Assembly (NCBI RefSeq): GCF_011390875.1
Contig: NZ_JAABRP010000007.1
Coordinates: 1 to 64,000 of the forward strand
Length of the DNA stretch: 64,000 bases
Direction of reading: 5' to 3'
Origin: Thiocapsa sp.
GTDB taxonomy: Bacteria; Pseudomonadota; Gammaproteobacteria; Chromatiales; Chromatiaceae
A model generated the notes under the pieces. The model was not told where the DNA came from, searched no databases, and was given only the letters and a program-made list of their open reading frames with translations. Positions 53,769-62,883 of this stretch are shown here, one piece after another (within the stretch, counting starts at the first letter, position 1; each line of letters opens with the position of its first letter). The translations under genes and the position numbers were made by a program.

Positions 53769-54857
53769 ATGGGATCACCAACGCGCTCACAGACGGTCGC
53801 AACTGTGGCTCGATATTGGATCGAGAAGCTGCCGCCATCGTACTTTTCATTGGTGATGGCGACAGGGATCGTCTCCATCGCCTGTGATCTGGTCGGGCTC
53901 GACTGGATCGCCCATCCGCTTCTTTTCATCAACTTGATTGCTTTCGCCGCGCTTTTGTTTATGACCGGCCTTCGCGTGCTGGTCTATCCTACACACCTTG
54001 TCGATGATCTCAGGGCACATGCCTTAGGGCCGGGGTATTTTACGATCGTCGCCGGGACCTGCGTGATTGGGGTACAGATCTTCACGCTGACCGGCGACGC
54101 CGATCTTGCATTTGGATTGTGGGTGTTCGGCGCCTTTCTCTGGCTGCTGATTACCTACTCTTTCTTCACGGCGATCATCGTCCATCCGACCAAGCCCTCG
54201 TTGACGGACGGCATGAGCGGTGTCTGGCTCATTGCATCGGTTGCCACGCAATCCATTGCAGTACTCGGGACTATGGTTGCCTTTCGTTTTCCCGACGCTC
54301 AGCAGTTCATTCTCTTTATCAGCTTATTCTTCTATTTCATGGGCTGCATGCTTTATATCAATATCATCGCCCTGGTTTTCTATCGATTGACCTTCATGCA
54401 TCTGGAGCCGGCGAGCTTTACCCCGCCATACTGGGTCAGCATGGGGGCGACGGCGATCGCGACACAAGCCGGAGCGACACTGATTCTCCACGCGGAAGAA
54501 TCACAATTACTGGTCGAGCTGGTTCCTTTCCTCAAGGGTTTCACACTTTTCTTTTGGGCTGCGGGGACCTGGTGGATACCTCTCCTCATCGCCCTGGGGA
54601 TCTGGACGCATTGGCTCAGACGCGTGCCGATCGTCTACACGCCACTATTCTGGGGTGCGGTGTTTCCCTTGGGCATGTACACGGCGAGCACCGCGTTGTT
54701 GGCGAACGCACTACAAATCGACGGCCTGACCTGGATCCCGGCGATAACCGTCTACATTGCGCTCGCGGCTTGGGGACTGACCTTTCTCGGTCTTCTTAGG
54801 CGTTTGTTTCGAGCGATCGAGGCGGTGGTCAGAGTCGCGGTTTCCGCGGGCGATTAA
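53769..54857 (+). CDS. TDT-family (TehA/SLAC1-like) transporter or anion channel
   Basis: LPPSYFSLVMATGIVSIACDLVG, HALGPGYFTIVAGTCVIGVQ, ~10 TM helices. Confidence 0.88.
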   Translation: MGSPTRSQTVATVARYWIEKLPPSYFSLVMATGIVSIACDLVGLDWIAHPLLFINLIAFAALLFMTGLRVLVYPTHLVDDLRAHALGPGYFTIVAGTCVIGVQIFTLTGDADLAFGLWVFGAFLWLLITYSFFTAIIVHPTKPSLTDGMSGVWLIASVATQSIAVLGTMVAFRFPDAQQFILFISLFFYFMGCMLYINIIALVFYRLTFMHLEPASFTPPYWVSMGATAIATQAGATLILHAEESQLLVELVPFLKGFTLFFWAAGTWWIPLLIALGIWTHWLRRVPIVYTPLFWGAVFPLGMYTASTALLANALQIDGLTWIPAITVYIALAAWGLTFLGLLRRLFRAIEAVVRVAVSAGD

Positions 54858-54925
54858 AGAAGGCAAGAGGTTTATCGTTTCTCGCCAGGTTCCGGAGAAT
54901 CGCCTGATGGCGCGCCAAGCGCCCA

Positions 54926-55567
54926 TCATCGGATCGACTGTACATCGAGTTGGCAGGCAGCGAGAAAATCCTTGCGCATCAGAAGGCCGGCCAGACGACC
55001 GCGGTCGTCGACGACCGGCATGCTGCGTCCGCCGTGGCTCCGGAAGGCGGACATGATCTGAGAAAAACCGGCGTGCTCGGTCACGGTGATTGCCGGAGAT
55101 GTCATCATCGCGCTCGTCGCTGTTTCGTGACAGCAGTCGGCGAGACGGCTGCATTGTTCGAGCAATCGCGGAAGCAGCGCCAAAAAACTCTCCGCACCGA
55201 GCCGCTTGAGAATATCCGTCTCGGTCAGAATTCCGCTCACCAGTCCGCCGCCTACGACCACCGGAAGCGCTTTGACGCCTTGGCGCACGAATAGTGCGGC
55301 CGCGTGGTAAAGCGGTGTCGTTGGATGCAGCGGTTGGATCGGGGACCGCATGAGGTTTCTCGCACACATGCGGCTGTTCATGCGCTCGACGGCGTGGGCA
55401 TGGGCGAGGTGATAAATGGTTCGGAAGTCCGTTGTCGTAATGTCGATATAGCCGGGAATCTCCCGCATCGCATCCAGGATGTCGGCGTCCGAAAGCTCAA
55501 GCTCCCGGATCTCGTCGATACTGGCGTGGTCCGGCTCCTGAAAGAGATGAAGATGGCTCTCTGTCAT
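54926..55567 (-). CDS. CBS-domain pair protein
   Basis: MRSPIQPLHPTTPLYHAAALFVRQGVKALPVVVGGGLVSGILTETDIL; MMTSPAITVTEHAGFSQIMSAFRSHGGRSMPVVDDRGRLAGLLMRKDFL. Confidence 0.92.
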   Translation of the reverse strand: MTESHLHLFQEPDHASIDEIRELELSDADILDAMREIPGYIDITTTDFRTIYHLAHAHAVERMNSRMCARNLMRSPIQPLHPTTPLYHAAALFVRQGVKALPVVVGGGLVSGILTETDILKRLGAESFLALLPRLLEQCSRLADCCHETATSAMMTSPAITVTEHAGFSQIMSAFRSHGGRSMPVVDDRGRLAGLLMRKDFLAACQLDVQSIR

Positions 55568-56029
55568 CTGATGACCCCCGTATGATCGGCTTCAACGCCG
55601 CTGGCGGGCTTATTAGGCGTGGATCACGGGCAAATAGCCTTGAGACAGGTCAAACCGGTGACTTCTTACGCGTTTCGAGGGCGGGACTTTGCGCGGTCTC
55701 GAACCGGGGAGCCTCCATCCCAAGCACCTGTCCGAGAGGCTTTCGCGAGCGTTCGGCGATCGATGTCTGTGAGAGCTGCCGCTCCGTAAGCAAAAGGTCT
55801 CGAGTGGCTCGACGATCCTGGTAGAGAATCTGCTCGGGTGTCGCACCGAAGGGCCGCTCCAGGTTGATTCGCGCGATCCGACCGAGATTCACGCCGCGAC
55901 CGTCATCGAGCAGGATCAGGTGCGGTGCCAGATCCCGCACCGGATCCGGTCGAGGAAACTCCAGGATGTCGAACAGGATGTAGGGCTGTCCGGTCTGGCA
56001 CGACCCAGCTGTGGTTTCGGTCGTCAGGT

Positions 56030-56043
56030 TTGATATGGGTCAA
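56030..56043. promoter_or_regulatory. FNR/DNR-type box upstream of the HPP gene
   Basis: TTGATATGGGTCAA (TTGAT-N4-GTCAA); candidate -10 TCAAAT at 56066-56071. Confidence 0.6.
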
Positions 56044-56143
56044 GGCCCTCATCACGCCCTGAGTTTCAAATTCGGTATAAGGATTCCACGCGGTTGAGGA
56101 CCGGGTCGGTCGCGCCCCGGAACCGCACCGCAGTCGTATCGAC

Positions 56144-56725
56144 ATGTCCGGTACGCAAGCCAATTGGAGGCAAGCCTTGAGCCTGATGGCTTACGTCCGA
56201 AAGATGCGCGGGACCACACGGGGAAGTCCGCCACGGGTCAGCAATCAGGAGGTCTTCTGGTCGTGGATCGGTGCATTCCTCGGGATCGGTCTGGTCGGTT
56301 GGGTCAATCAGGCGTTCTTCTCGGAGATCGACCTCACGCTCACGATCGGCTCGCTCGGTGCATCCGCGGTCCTGCTCTACGGGGCGGCTCGCAGCCCATT
56401 GGCTCAGCCCCGTAACCTAGTCGGCGGTCACGTCATCTCGGCGCTGGTCGGCGTCACCAGTTGGAAGCTGCTGTCCGCGGATCCCTGGCTTGCACAAGCA
56501 GTCGCGGTGGCCACTGCGATTGCGTTCATGCATCTAAGTAAGACCCTGCATCCGCCGGGGGGCGCAACCGCTCTGATTGCGGTGATCGGCTCGGAGGAGA
56601 TTCACGCGATGGGATATTACTACGTGCTGATTCCGGCGACCCTCGGGCCGCTGATCCTGCTGGCGGTGGCCCTTCTTGTGAACAACATCCCCGCGACACG
56701 TCGTTATCCGGAGAACTGGATATGA
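56144..56725 (+). CDS. HPP-family membrane protein
   Basis: SLGASAVLLYGAARSPLAQPRNLVGGHVISALVGVT...SKTLHPPGGATALIAVIG. Confidence 0.93.
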   Translation: MSGTQANWRQALSLMAYVRKMRGTTRGSPPRVSNQEVFWSWIGAFLGIGLVGWVNQAFFSEIDLTLTIGSLGASAVLLYGAARSPLAQPRNLVGGHVISALVGVTSWKLLSADPWLAQAVAVATAIAFMHLSKTLHPPGGATALIAVIGSEEIHAMGYYYVLIPATLGPLILLAVALLVNNIPATRRYPENWI

Positions 56726-57432
56726 GTCGACCCGTGTTGCGTGTTGCTGTAGGCATCGCCCTGGGCTGCCTGCTTGTTGCGCCTTTTGCGCTGGCCGAAG
56801 AGGCCGAGGATCCGTTCGCCGATGCGGACTTGGAAAACGCAGCTGAGATCAACGAGGTCTGTGCCGGCTGCCACGGCGAATATGGCCAAGGCGGAAAGGA
56901 CGGCGAATATCCACGCCTGGCAGGTCTCCCCGCCGCCTTCATCGCACGGCAGCTCGACCTGTTCAGGGCGCGCGAGCGCGAGAATCTCGCCATGGTGGAG
57001 CACACGGATCATCGGCAGATGCCGGATTCGGATATTCGCGATATCTCGGCCTTTCTCGCCGCGATCGAGCTGCCGAGTCGCCTCCCGCCGGTCGACGAGA
57101 CAGCGGCGGATTTCAACGCCTACGAGCGGCTGATGGCCACCAAACGGATCGTTCAGATCCCGCGCGCGGAGGGTGATGCGGTTGTCGGCGAGCGCATCTA
57201 CGACAAGGAGTGTGCCTCCTGCCACGGCCGCGACGGCCTGGGACGCGAGCGCGATGCCGTGCCCATGTTGGCCGGTCAGTACACCGGGTACATGCTGCGC
57301 CAGGTCGACAAATACATCGATAAGAGGCGTGTGCATGACCCGTCCGACCCGGATGCCGAGGAGTTGCTGGCGGCCTTCACCGCCGAAGAGCTGCGCGACA
57401 TCTTTGCCTACCTCTCGATCCTGGACGATTGA
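56722..57432 (+). CDS. Periplasmic diheme cytochrome c (c4-like)
   Basis: Signal peptide, two CXXCH (CAGCH, CASCH); ATGA overlap with the HPP gene. Confidence 0.93.
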   Translation: MSRPVLRVAVGIALGCLLVAPFALAEEAEDPFADADLENAAEINEVCAGCHGEYGQGGKDGEYPRLAGLPAAFIARQLDLFRARERENLAMVEHTDHRQMPDSDIRDISAFLAAIELPSRLPPVDETAADFNAYERLMATKRIVQIPRAEGDAVVGERIYDKECASCHGRDGLGRERDAVPMLAGQYTGYMLRQVDKYIDKRRVHDPSDPDAEELLAAFTAEELRDIFAYLSILDD

Positions 57433-57473
57433 TCGTCGAGGACCCGCTCTGCATCCGTATCCGAGGACGTCTT

Positions 57474-57854
57474 ATGCCGTTCGGCCGACGCATTACGCGC
57501 GAGAAAAAGACCATCACTGCCATGATGGCCATCTACTGCCGGGATCATCACCCAGGCTACGAGGAACTCTGCACCGAGTGCGTGTGCTTGCTCGAGTATG
57601 CGCATCGCCGCCTCGACACCTGTCCTTTCCAGGAAGAAAAACCGGCCTGCAATCTCTGCGAGGTGCACTGCTACAGCGCCCTGATGCGCGAGCGGGTGCG
57701 CGCTGTGATGCGCTATGCCGGCCCGCGCATGCTCTGGCCCCATCCGATCCTGAGTCTCGGGCACATCCTCGACAAGCTCCGTCCGGCGCCCCAGTTGAAG
57801 AAAACGAGACGTGCACAGACAGGCAAGGCCCGGTCGGACACGACGCCCGAGTGA
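57474..57854 (+). CDS. YgbA_NO-like (nitrous oxide-stimulated promoter) family protein
   Basis: REKKTITAMMAIYCRDHHPG...LCTECVCLLEYAHRRLDTCPFQEEKPACNLCEVHCY Cys pattern. Confidence 0.85.
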   Translation: MPFGRRITREKKTITAMMAIYCRDHHPGYEELCTECVCLLEYAHRRLDTCPFQEEKPACNLCEVHCYSALMRERVRAVMRYAGPRMLWPHPILSLGHILDKLRPAPQLKKTRRAQTGKARSDTTPE

Positions 57855-57860
57855 GCCGTG

Positions 57861-58029
57861 ACGATTCAAAAACAGAGTGAACACATGATGAGCGCTTAGG
57901 ATGGGTCGAGCGTCAGCGAAACCCATCCTCCCAACCGCCGCGTCGCCGGGTTTCGGTCCGACGCCCTTGGCGCACGCTGGATAGGTTTCGCTGACGCTCG
58001 ACCCGTCATCCTCGGTTGTGTTGAATCGC
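57861..58029. repeat. MITE-like element with GGATGGGT palindromes (copy c)
   Basis: ACGATTCAAAAACA left end, TGTTGAATCGC right end; internal AGGATGGGTCGAGCGTCAGCGAAACCCATCC and inverse. Confidence 0.75.
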
Positions 58030-58055
58030 ACCCAAACGATGCCCCCGATGCCGCG

Positions 58056-59237
58056 TCAGCCCGGGCGCCCGTCCGGGCGGGGCGCGACCAGCATGGGTGC
58101 ATGCACCCAGAGGAAGAGCCCGAAGGCGAGGATCCAACAGAGCCCCGCGCTCATCAGCCAGGCGTGGTAGCCGGCCGGGTAGATCAGAGGTGCGAGACCG
58201 CGCAAGGCGGCCGCGCAGTTGATCAGGACGAAGGCGACGATCGTCAGACGAGCGGCCTGCATCGCCCGGCCGGTGTGGCCGACGGCGACCCGGGCCATCA
58301 TCCCGAGCGTCACGACCCCGATCGCCCCGATCGTCAGTGTGTGCAGTGCACCGCGGGCAGGTAGTGCGGTGAAAGCGGGGAGCCCGTCCAGGATCAGGCC
58401 AAGCGCGAGCCAGAGCAGACCCACATAGAGCACCGTCAACATAGGTGTCGTCCAGACACGTCGATCGTGCCAGCCGGCAATCCGCACCAGAAGCACTAGG
58501 CCCAAAGCGATCGCGAAGGCGCCCGACGGGGAGCCGTAGGGCTGGATGAGGTCGGCGATCAGAAGCGCTGCGGCGAGGAGGAAGGTCAGACGCTCGACGA
58601 ACTGAAAGCTGCGTGGCTTGGCGCCGGTGATTCCGCGCTCGATGAAGAAAGGCATCACCCGGCCCGAGACCAGCAGCATCGTCAGGATGACAAGGTCCAG
58701 CATCAGACGATGACCCCGTGCCGCCCCGCCCGGGAGGACGCCGAGCACATCGAGATGGACCAGCGCGCTCGCGAGCGTCATTCCTGCGAACAGCAGCAAG
58801 AAGACGCGGTTCACCGGATTGGGGCCGAACCAGAGCGGCCGTCGCAGCGCGAACGCCAGTACCGGGAAGAAGGCAACATCCGTCAGCGCGACCACCAAGG
58901 CCGGCAGCCCGAGCCACGGCATCAGACGTGCGGCCAACCAGAGCGCGACCAAGGCCGCGAGTGCCGTGCCGGTCGGCGTGTCCATGCCGCTCCAGTTGCG
59001 CACGGCCGTCAACAGGAACCCGGCGATGACGGCTGCCAGATAACCGAAAAGCATCTCGTGGGCGTGCCAGGCCGGCCCGGCCAAGTAGGCGGGCTGCGGG
59101 AAATGGCCCGTCAGCATTGCGAGCCAGATCAGAACGGACAGGACGGCGGCGATCCCCGCGGCCAGAAAGAAGGGCCGGAAGCCGAGCGCAAGGACGCTGA
59201 TCGGTCTCTTGGTCTTGGTGAGCGGGTCGACGCGCAT
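58056..59237 (-). CDS. nnrS: NnrS family heme-copper membrane protein
   Basis: LALGFRPFFLAAGIAAVLSVLIWL...WHAHEMLFGYLAAVIAGFLLTAVRNWSG NnrS signature, 12-TM. Confidence 0.95.
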   Translation of the reverse strand: MRVDPLTKTKRPISVLALGFRPFFLAAGIAAVLSVLIWLAMLTGHFPQPAYLAGPAWHAHEMLFGYLAAVIAGFLLTAVRNWSGMDTPTGTALAALVALWLAARLMPWLGLPALVVALTDVAFFPVLAFALRRPLWFGPNPVNRVFLLLFAGMTLASALVHLDVLGVLPGGAARGHRLMLDLVILTMLLVSGRVMPFFIERGITGAKPRSFQFVERLTFLLAAALLIADLIQPYGSPSGAFAIALGLVLLVRIAGWHDRRVWTTPMLTVLYVGLLWLALGLILDGLPAFTALPARGALHTLTIGAIGVVTLGMMARVAVGHTGRAMQAARLTIVAFVLINCAAALRGLAPLIYPAGYHAWLMSAGLCWILAFGLFLWVHAPMLVAPRPDGRPG

Positions 59238-59436
59238 CTGGGTGGTTGTCCTTATCGGTGGTCGGCGCGAGCCCGATCGAGCGCTTGAGCGGGAGCGGCT
59301 TCCGGGAGTCGGAGTGTGGGGCGGATGGACGCGAGCCAAATCGCCCCGGTCGTCTCGCGCGAATATGGCCGAGCTTCGCGGGGTCGTGGCGCGCTGTCGC
59401 AACAATTTACCCTAGCGATGGCCTGTAGGTGCGTCC

Positions 59437-59450
59437 TTGACGTGGGTCAA
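59437..59450 (-). promoter_or_regulatory. FNR/DNR-type box for nnrS with a class-II-like -10 arrangement
   Basis: TTGACGTGGGTCAA dyad; minus-strand TAGGGT at 59414-59409 places the box centre near -41.5. Confidence 0.65.
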
Positions 59451-59484
59451 GATGAGGCGCCGGGGGAGCGAAGCGAGAAGCCTT

Positions 59485-59583
59485 GTCGTGACCCCGGCCA
59501 TCGCGGCACGTGGCGCAGAGCGCCACGAGGCATGCGCGACACTGCAGGGCGGGTGTCACGAGCTGATGAGGTTTTGGGTGGCA
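59485..59583. repeat. Double-hairpin dispersed repeat, copy ii
   Basis: CCCCGGCCATCGCGGCACGTGGCGCAGAGCGCCACGAGGCATGCGCGACACTGCAGGGCGGGTGTCACGAG. Confidence 0.88.
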
Positions 59584-59689
59584 GTCTCATGAGCGAGGCC
59601 GCCGAGGAATCGGTTCGGCATGACGGCGCCTCGTTTTGCCTTGAGGTTTGGTCTGGATCGTCATTGCTCGATTGCGCTCTAATCCGCAC

Positions 59690-61558
59690 ATGAACGATAC
59701 CGCTCCCGATCGAGATGCCGAGGAGGGCCCGCCCGGACCCGAGATGCCCGCGCGAGCCCTCCTCGAGCGCATCCCCCAAAGTCCGGGCGTCTACAGGATG
59801 CTGGATGCCGACGCCACAGTGCTCTATGTCGGCAAGGCCAAGAACCTCAAACGCCGGGTGTCGAGCTATTTCAGCCGGGCGCTGACCCGACGCCTTCAGG
59901 TGATGGTGAGCCAGATCGTCGACATCGAGGTGACGGTCACCCGCACCGAGGGCGAGGCGTTGCTGCTCGAGAGCAACCTCATCAAGTCGCTGCGTCCGCG
60001 CTTCAACGTGCTGCTGCGCGACGACAAGAGCTATCCCTTCATCTATCTCAGCACGCAGGACGATTTCCCGAGACTTGCGTTTTACCGGGGGCCGCGCAAA
60101 TCCAAAGGGCGCCTCTTCGGCCCCTATCCGAGCGCCTGGGCCGTGCGCGAGACCCTGCAGTTGCTGCAGAAGCTGTTCCCGGTGCGCCAGTGCGAAGACA
60201 CCTTCTTCAATAACCGCTCGAGACCCTGTCTGCAGTATCAGATTAAGCGCTGCAGCGGTCCCTGTGTCGGACTCGTCAGTCGCGAGGAATACGCCGAGGA
60301 TGTCGCCCACACCATCCAGTTTCTCGACGGGCGTGCCGAGGAGGCGATCGCGGATCTGGGGCGCAGCATGGAGCAGGCCGCCGCCGCGCTCGAATTTGAG
60401 CGAGCCGCCGTTCTGCGCGATCAGATCGCGACCCTGAGCCGGATCCAGCAGCGCCAATACGTGAGCGGGGAGGGCGGCGACCTCGACATCATCGCCTGCG
60501 CCCAAGAGGGCGGGACGAGCTGTGTGCAGGTCTTCTTCATCCGCGCCGGACGCAACCTCGGCAACAAGGCATTCTTTCCGAAGACGCCCGACGACACGGA
60601 CGACGCGACCCTCTTGGCCGGGTTCCTGGCCCAGTTCTACGCCGACAAGCAGATCCCGCCCGAGCTGGTGGTCAGCGTCGAGCCGGAGGAGCACGCGCTC
60701 TTGGAGACGGCGCTCTCGCAACGCGCCGAGCGGCGGGTGCAGATCAAATGGCGGGTGCGCGCCGAGCGTGCGCGCTGGCTCGAGATGGCCCGCGGCAATG
60801 CCGAGGTCGCGCTCAAATCCAGGCTCGGCAGCCAGGCCGGCTACGGTCGCCGCATCGAGGCGCTGCGCGATGCGCTGGATCTCCCCGAGCGGCCTCAGCG
60901 CATGGAGTGCTTCGACATCAGTCACACCCAAGGCGAGCGCACCGTCGCCTCCTGCGTGGTTTTCGATGGCGAGGGGGCGCGCAAGTCGGATTACCGCCGC
61001 TTCAACATCGAGGGCATCATCCCCGGCGACGACTACGCGGCGCTGCATCAGGCCCTGACCCGGCGCTATACGCGCGTCAAACAGGGCGAGTATCCGATCC
61101 CCGATATCCTCTTCATCGACGGCGGACGCGGACAGATCCGAGCGGTCGGCGAAGCGCTCCAAGAGCTCGGCATCGCCGGCGTGCAGTTGGTGGGCATTTC
61201 GAAGGGGCCTGATCGTCGCCCCGGCACCGAGCTGCTTTGGTTGTTGGACGTCGAGTCGCCGCTTATACTGCCAAGCGATTCCCCCGCCATGCATCTGATC
61301 GAGCAGATCCGCGACGAGGCCCATCGGTTCGCCATCACCGGTCATCGCCAGCGCCGTGCCAAGGCACGCACGACATCCACGCTGGAAGGGCTCGCCGGGA
61401 TCGGTCCGCGTCGCCGCCAGCGTCTTCTGAAGCAGTTCGGCGGCATCCGCGGCCTGGCCCGCGCAGGGGTCGAGGACATTGCCTGCGTCGACGGCATCGG
61501 CCGACAATTGGCACAACAGATCTATGATGCCTTTCACGAGGAGGCCGCGGGGCCCTGA
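59690..61558 (+). CDS. uvrC: Excinuclease ABC subunit C
   Basis: SPGVYRMLDADATVLYVGKAKNLKRRVSSYF; FDISHTQGERTVASCVVF; C-terminal HhH motifs. Confidence 0.98.
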   Translation: MNDTAPDRDAEEGPPGPEMPARALLERIPQSPGVYRMLDADATVLYVGKAKNLKRRVSSYFSRALTRRLQVMVSQIVDIEVTVTRTEGEALLLESNLIKSLRPRFNVLLRDDKSYPFIYLSTQDDFPRLAFYRGPRKSKGRLFGPYPSAWAVRETLQLLQKLFPVRQCEDTFFNNRSRPCLQYQIKRCSGPCVGLVSREEYAEDVAHTIQFLDGRAEEAIADLGRSMEQAAAALEFERAAVLRDQIATLSRIQQRQYVSGEGGDLDIIACAQEGGTSCVQVFFIRAGRNLGNKAFFPKTPDDTDDATLLAGFLAQFYADKQIPPELVVSVEPEEHALLETALSQRAERRVQIKWRVRAERARWLEMARGNAEVALKSRLGSQAGYGRRIEALRDALDLPERPQRMECFDISHTQGERTVASCVVFDGEGARKSDYRRFNIEGIIPGDDYAALHQALTRRYTRVKQGEYPIPDILFIDGGRGQIRAVGEALQELGIAGVQLVGISKGPDRRPGTELLWLLDVESPLILPSDSPAMHLIEQIRDEAHRFAITGHRQRRAKARTTSTLEGLAGIGPRRRQRLLKQFGGIRGLARAGVEDIACVDGIGRQLAQQIYDAFHEEAAGP

Positions 61559-61561
61559 CGT

Positions 61562-62137
61562 ATGTGGAATATCCCCAACCTTCTGACGATGCTCCGGATC
61601 GTCCTGATCCCGGTGTTTGTCGTCGTATTCTACGCCGAGGCACCTTGGGCGCCCTATGTCGCTGCAGCGGTCTTCGGCGCCGCTGCCTTGACGGATTGGC
61701 TCGACGGCTATCTCGCGCGTCTCTGGGAGCAGACCTCGCCGCTCGGGGCCTTCCTCGATCCGGTTGCCGACAAGCTCATGGTCGCGGTCGCGCTCGTTCT
61801 GCTGGTCCAATACGACCCGCGCACCCTCCTGGCGCTCCCGGCAGTCGTGATCATTGGACGCGAGATTACGGTCTCCGCGCTGCGCGAGTGGATGGCCGAG
61901 ATCGGCGCCCGCGCCAAGGTCGCCGTCTCGATGACCGGCAAGATCAAGACGACGGCACAGATGATCTCGATCGTGCTGTTGATCCTGCGCGACACCGTTT
62001 TCGGCCCCTGGGTCTACGGTTTGGGTGTCGTTCTACTCTACGTCGCGGCCGTTCTCACCCTCTGGTCGATGGTGCTCTATCTGCGCGCGGCGTGGCCGAG
62101 CCTGTCCGGTCAGGTCGATGGCGAGAGGCGCGATTGA
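61562..62137 (+). CDS. pgsA: CDP-diacylglycerol-glycerol-3-phosphate 3-phosphatidyltransferase
   Basis: MWNIPNLLTMLRIVLIPVFV; TDWLDGYLARLWEQTSPLGAFLDPVADKLM. Confidence 0.96.
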   Translation: MWNIPNLLTMLRIVLIPVFVVVFYAEAPWAPYVAAAVFGAAALTDWLDGYLARLWEQTSPLGAFLDPVADKLMVAVALVLLVQYDPRTLLALPAVVIIGREITVSALREWMAEIGARAKVAVSMTGKIKTTAQMISIVLLILRDTVFGPWVYGLGVVLLYVAAVLTLWSMVLYLRAAWPSLSGQVDGERRD

Positions 62138-62145
62138 GGTCCGGA

Positions 62146-62174
62146 TCGGGTTCGGGTTCGGGTTCGGGTTCGGG
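62146..62174. repeat. (TTCGGG)4 hexamer tandem repeat
   Basis: Four full copies plus partial, between pgsA and tRNA-Gly. Confidence 0.95.
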
Positions 62175-62276
62175 AGGATCAGCACAGCGTTGCCCGCACT
62201 CGTCGGGTCGATGAGAGATCGATGCAATCGAAGAGTTGACAGCATCGAGAAATGCCTTAAAATGCACGGCTCCAAA

Positions 62277-62351
62277 GCGGGAATAGCTCAGTGGTAGAGC
62301 ACAACCTTGCCAAGGTTGGGGTCGCGAGTTCGAATCTCGTTTCCCGCTCCA
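62277..62351 (+). tRNA. tRNA-Gly (GCC), CCA encoded
   Basis: GCGGGAA acceptor pairs with TTCCCGC; anticodon loop TTGCCAA; T-loop GTTCGAATC. Confidence 0.97.
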
Positions 62352-62775
62352 AATACCCGAGTGTGCTCCGAAAGTGTGTTGCCACGGCGATCAGTCAGGG
62401 TTCTGATCGTGTCGCACCTAGGAGCACTTCTCACCTCCTTGCTTTCCGTCATCGTTCGCGTACTTCGTTCTTCTCGCGTGTGACTATGGCGACCCTAGAT
62501 CGGTTTTCCTGATCTATCTGCGTACCCTCCGGGCTCGGGCGATCTTCAGAGATCTCGCCGACGACTTAGACAAAACCGGTGTTCAACTCGCCGAGCGATG
62601 ACATCTGCGTCTACTGCTCGCGCCCACCGACTCCAACCGTTACCTAAACATCCCTGCGCGAGGAATAGGCCAAACGCCTGCTCGTGCCGGCCTGCTCCTT
62701 CGCCAGCTGCTCCAGGGGGCGTAGCGGCCATCACCCGGCGGGTGAGCTCTCGGACGACCTCGATCTTCAAGGCCG

Positions 62776-62883
62776 TCAAAGCCTTGCATGAAGCACGAAG
62801 CGGTCAACTGCCGGATCTAGGTTGAACTCCACGCCGGAGCTCTCGCCGTTTTTGATCAGTTCGAGCAGTTCGGTTTTGGTCAT
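62776..62883 (-). pseudogene. Truncated AlbA_2/Schlafen-type DNA-binding protein fragment
   Basis: MTKTELLELIKNGESSGVEF start typical of AlbA_2 proteins, then diverges and stops after 35 aa. Confidence 0.5.

Noticed and set aside
55650-56163. Possible degraded minus-strand gene (GQPYILFDILEFPRPDPVRDLAPHLILLDDGRGVNLG...)
   Set aside because: Frame appears broken and I cannot assign a family; not enough support to call a gene or pseudogene.
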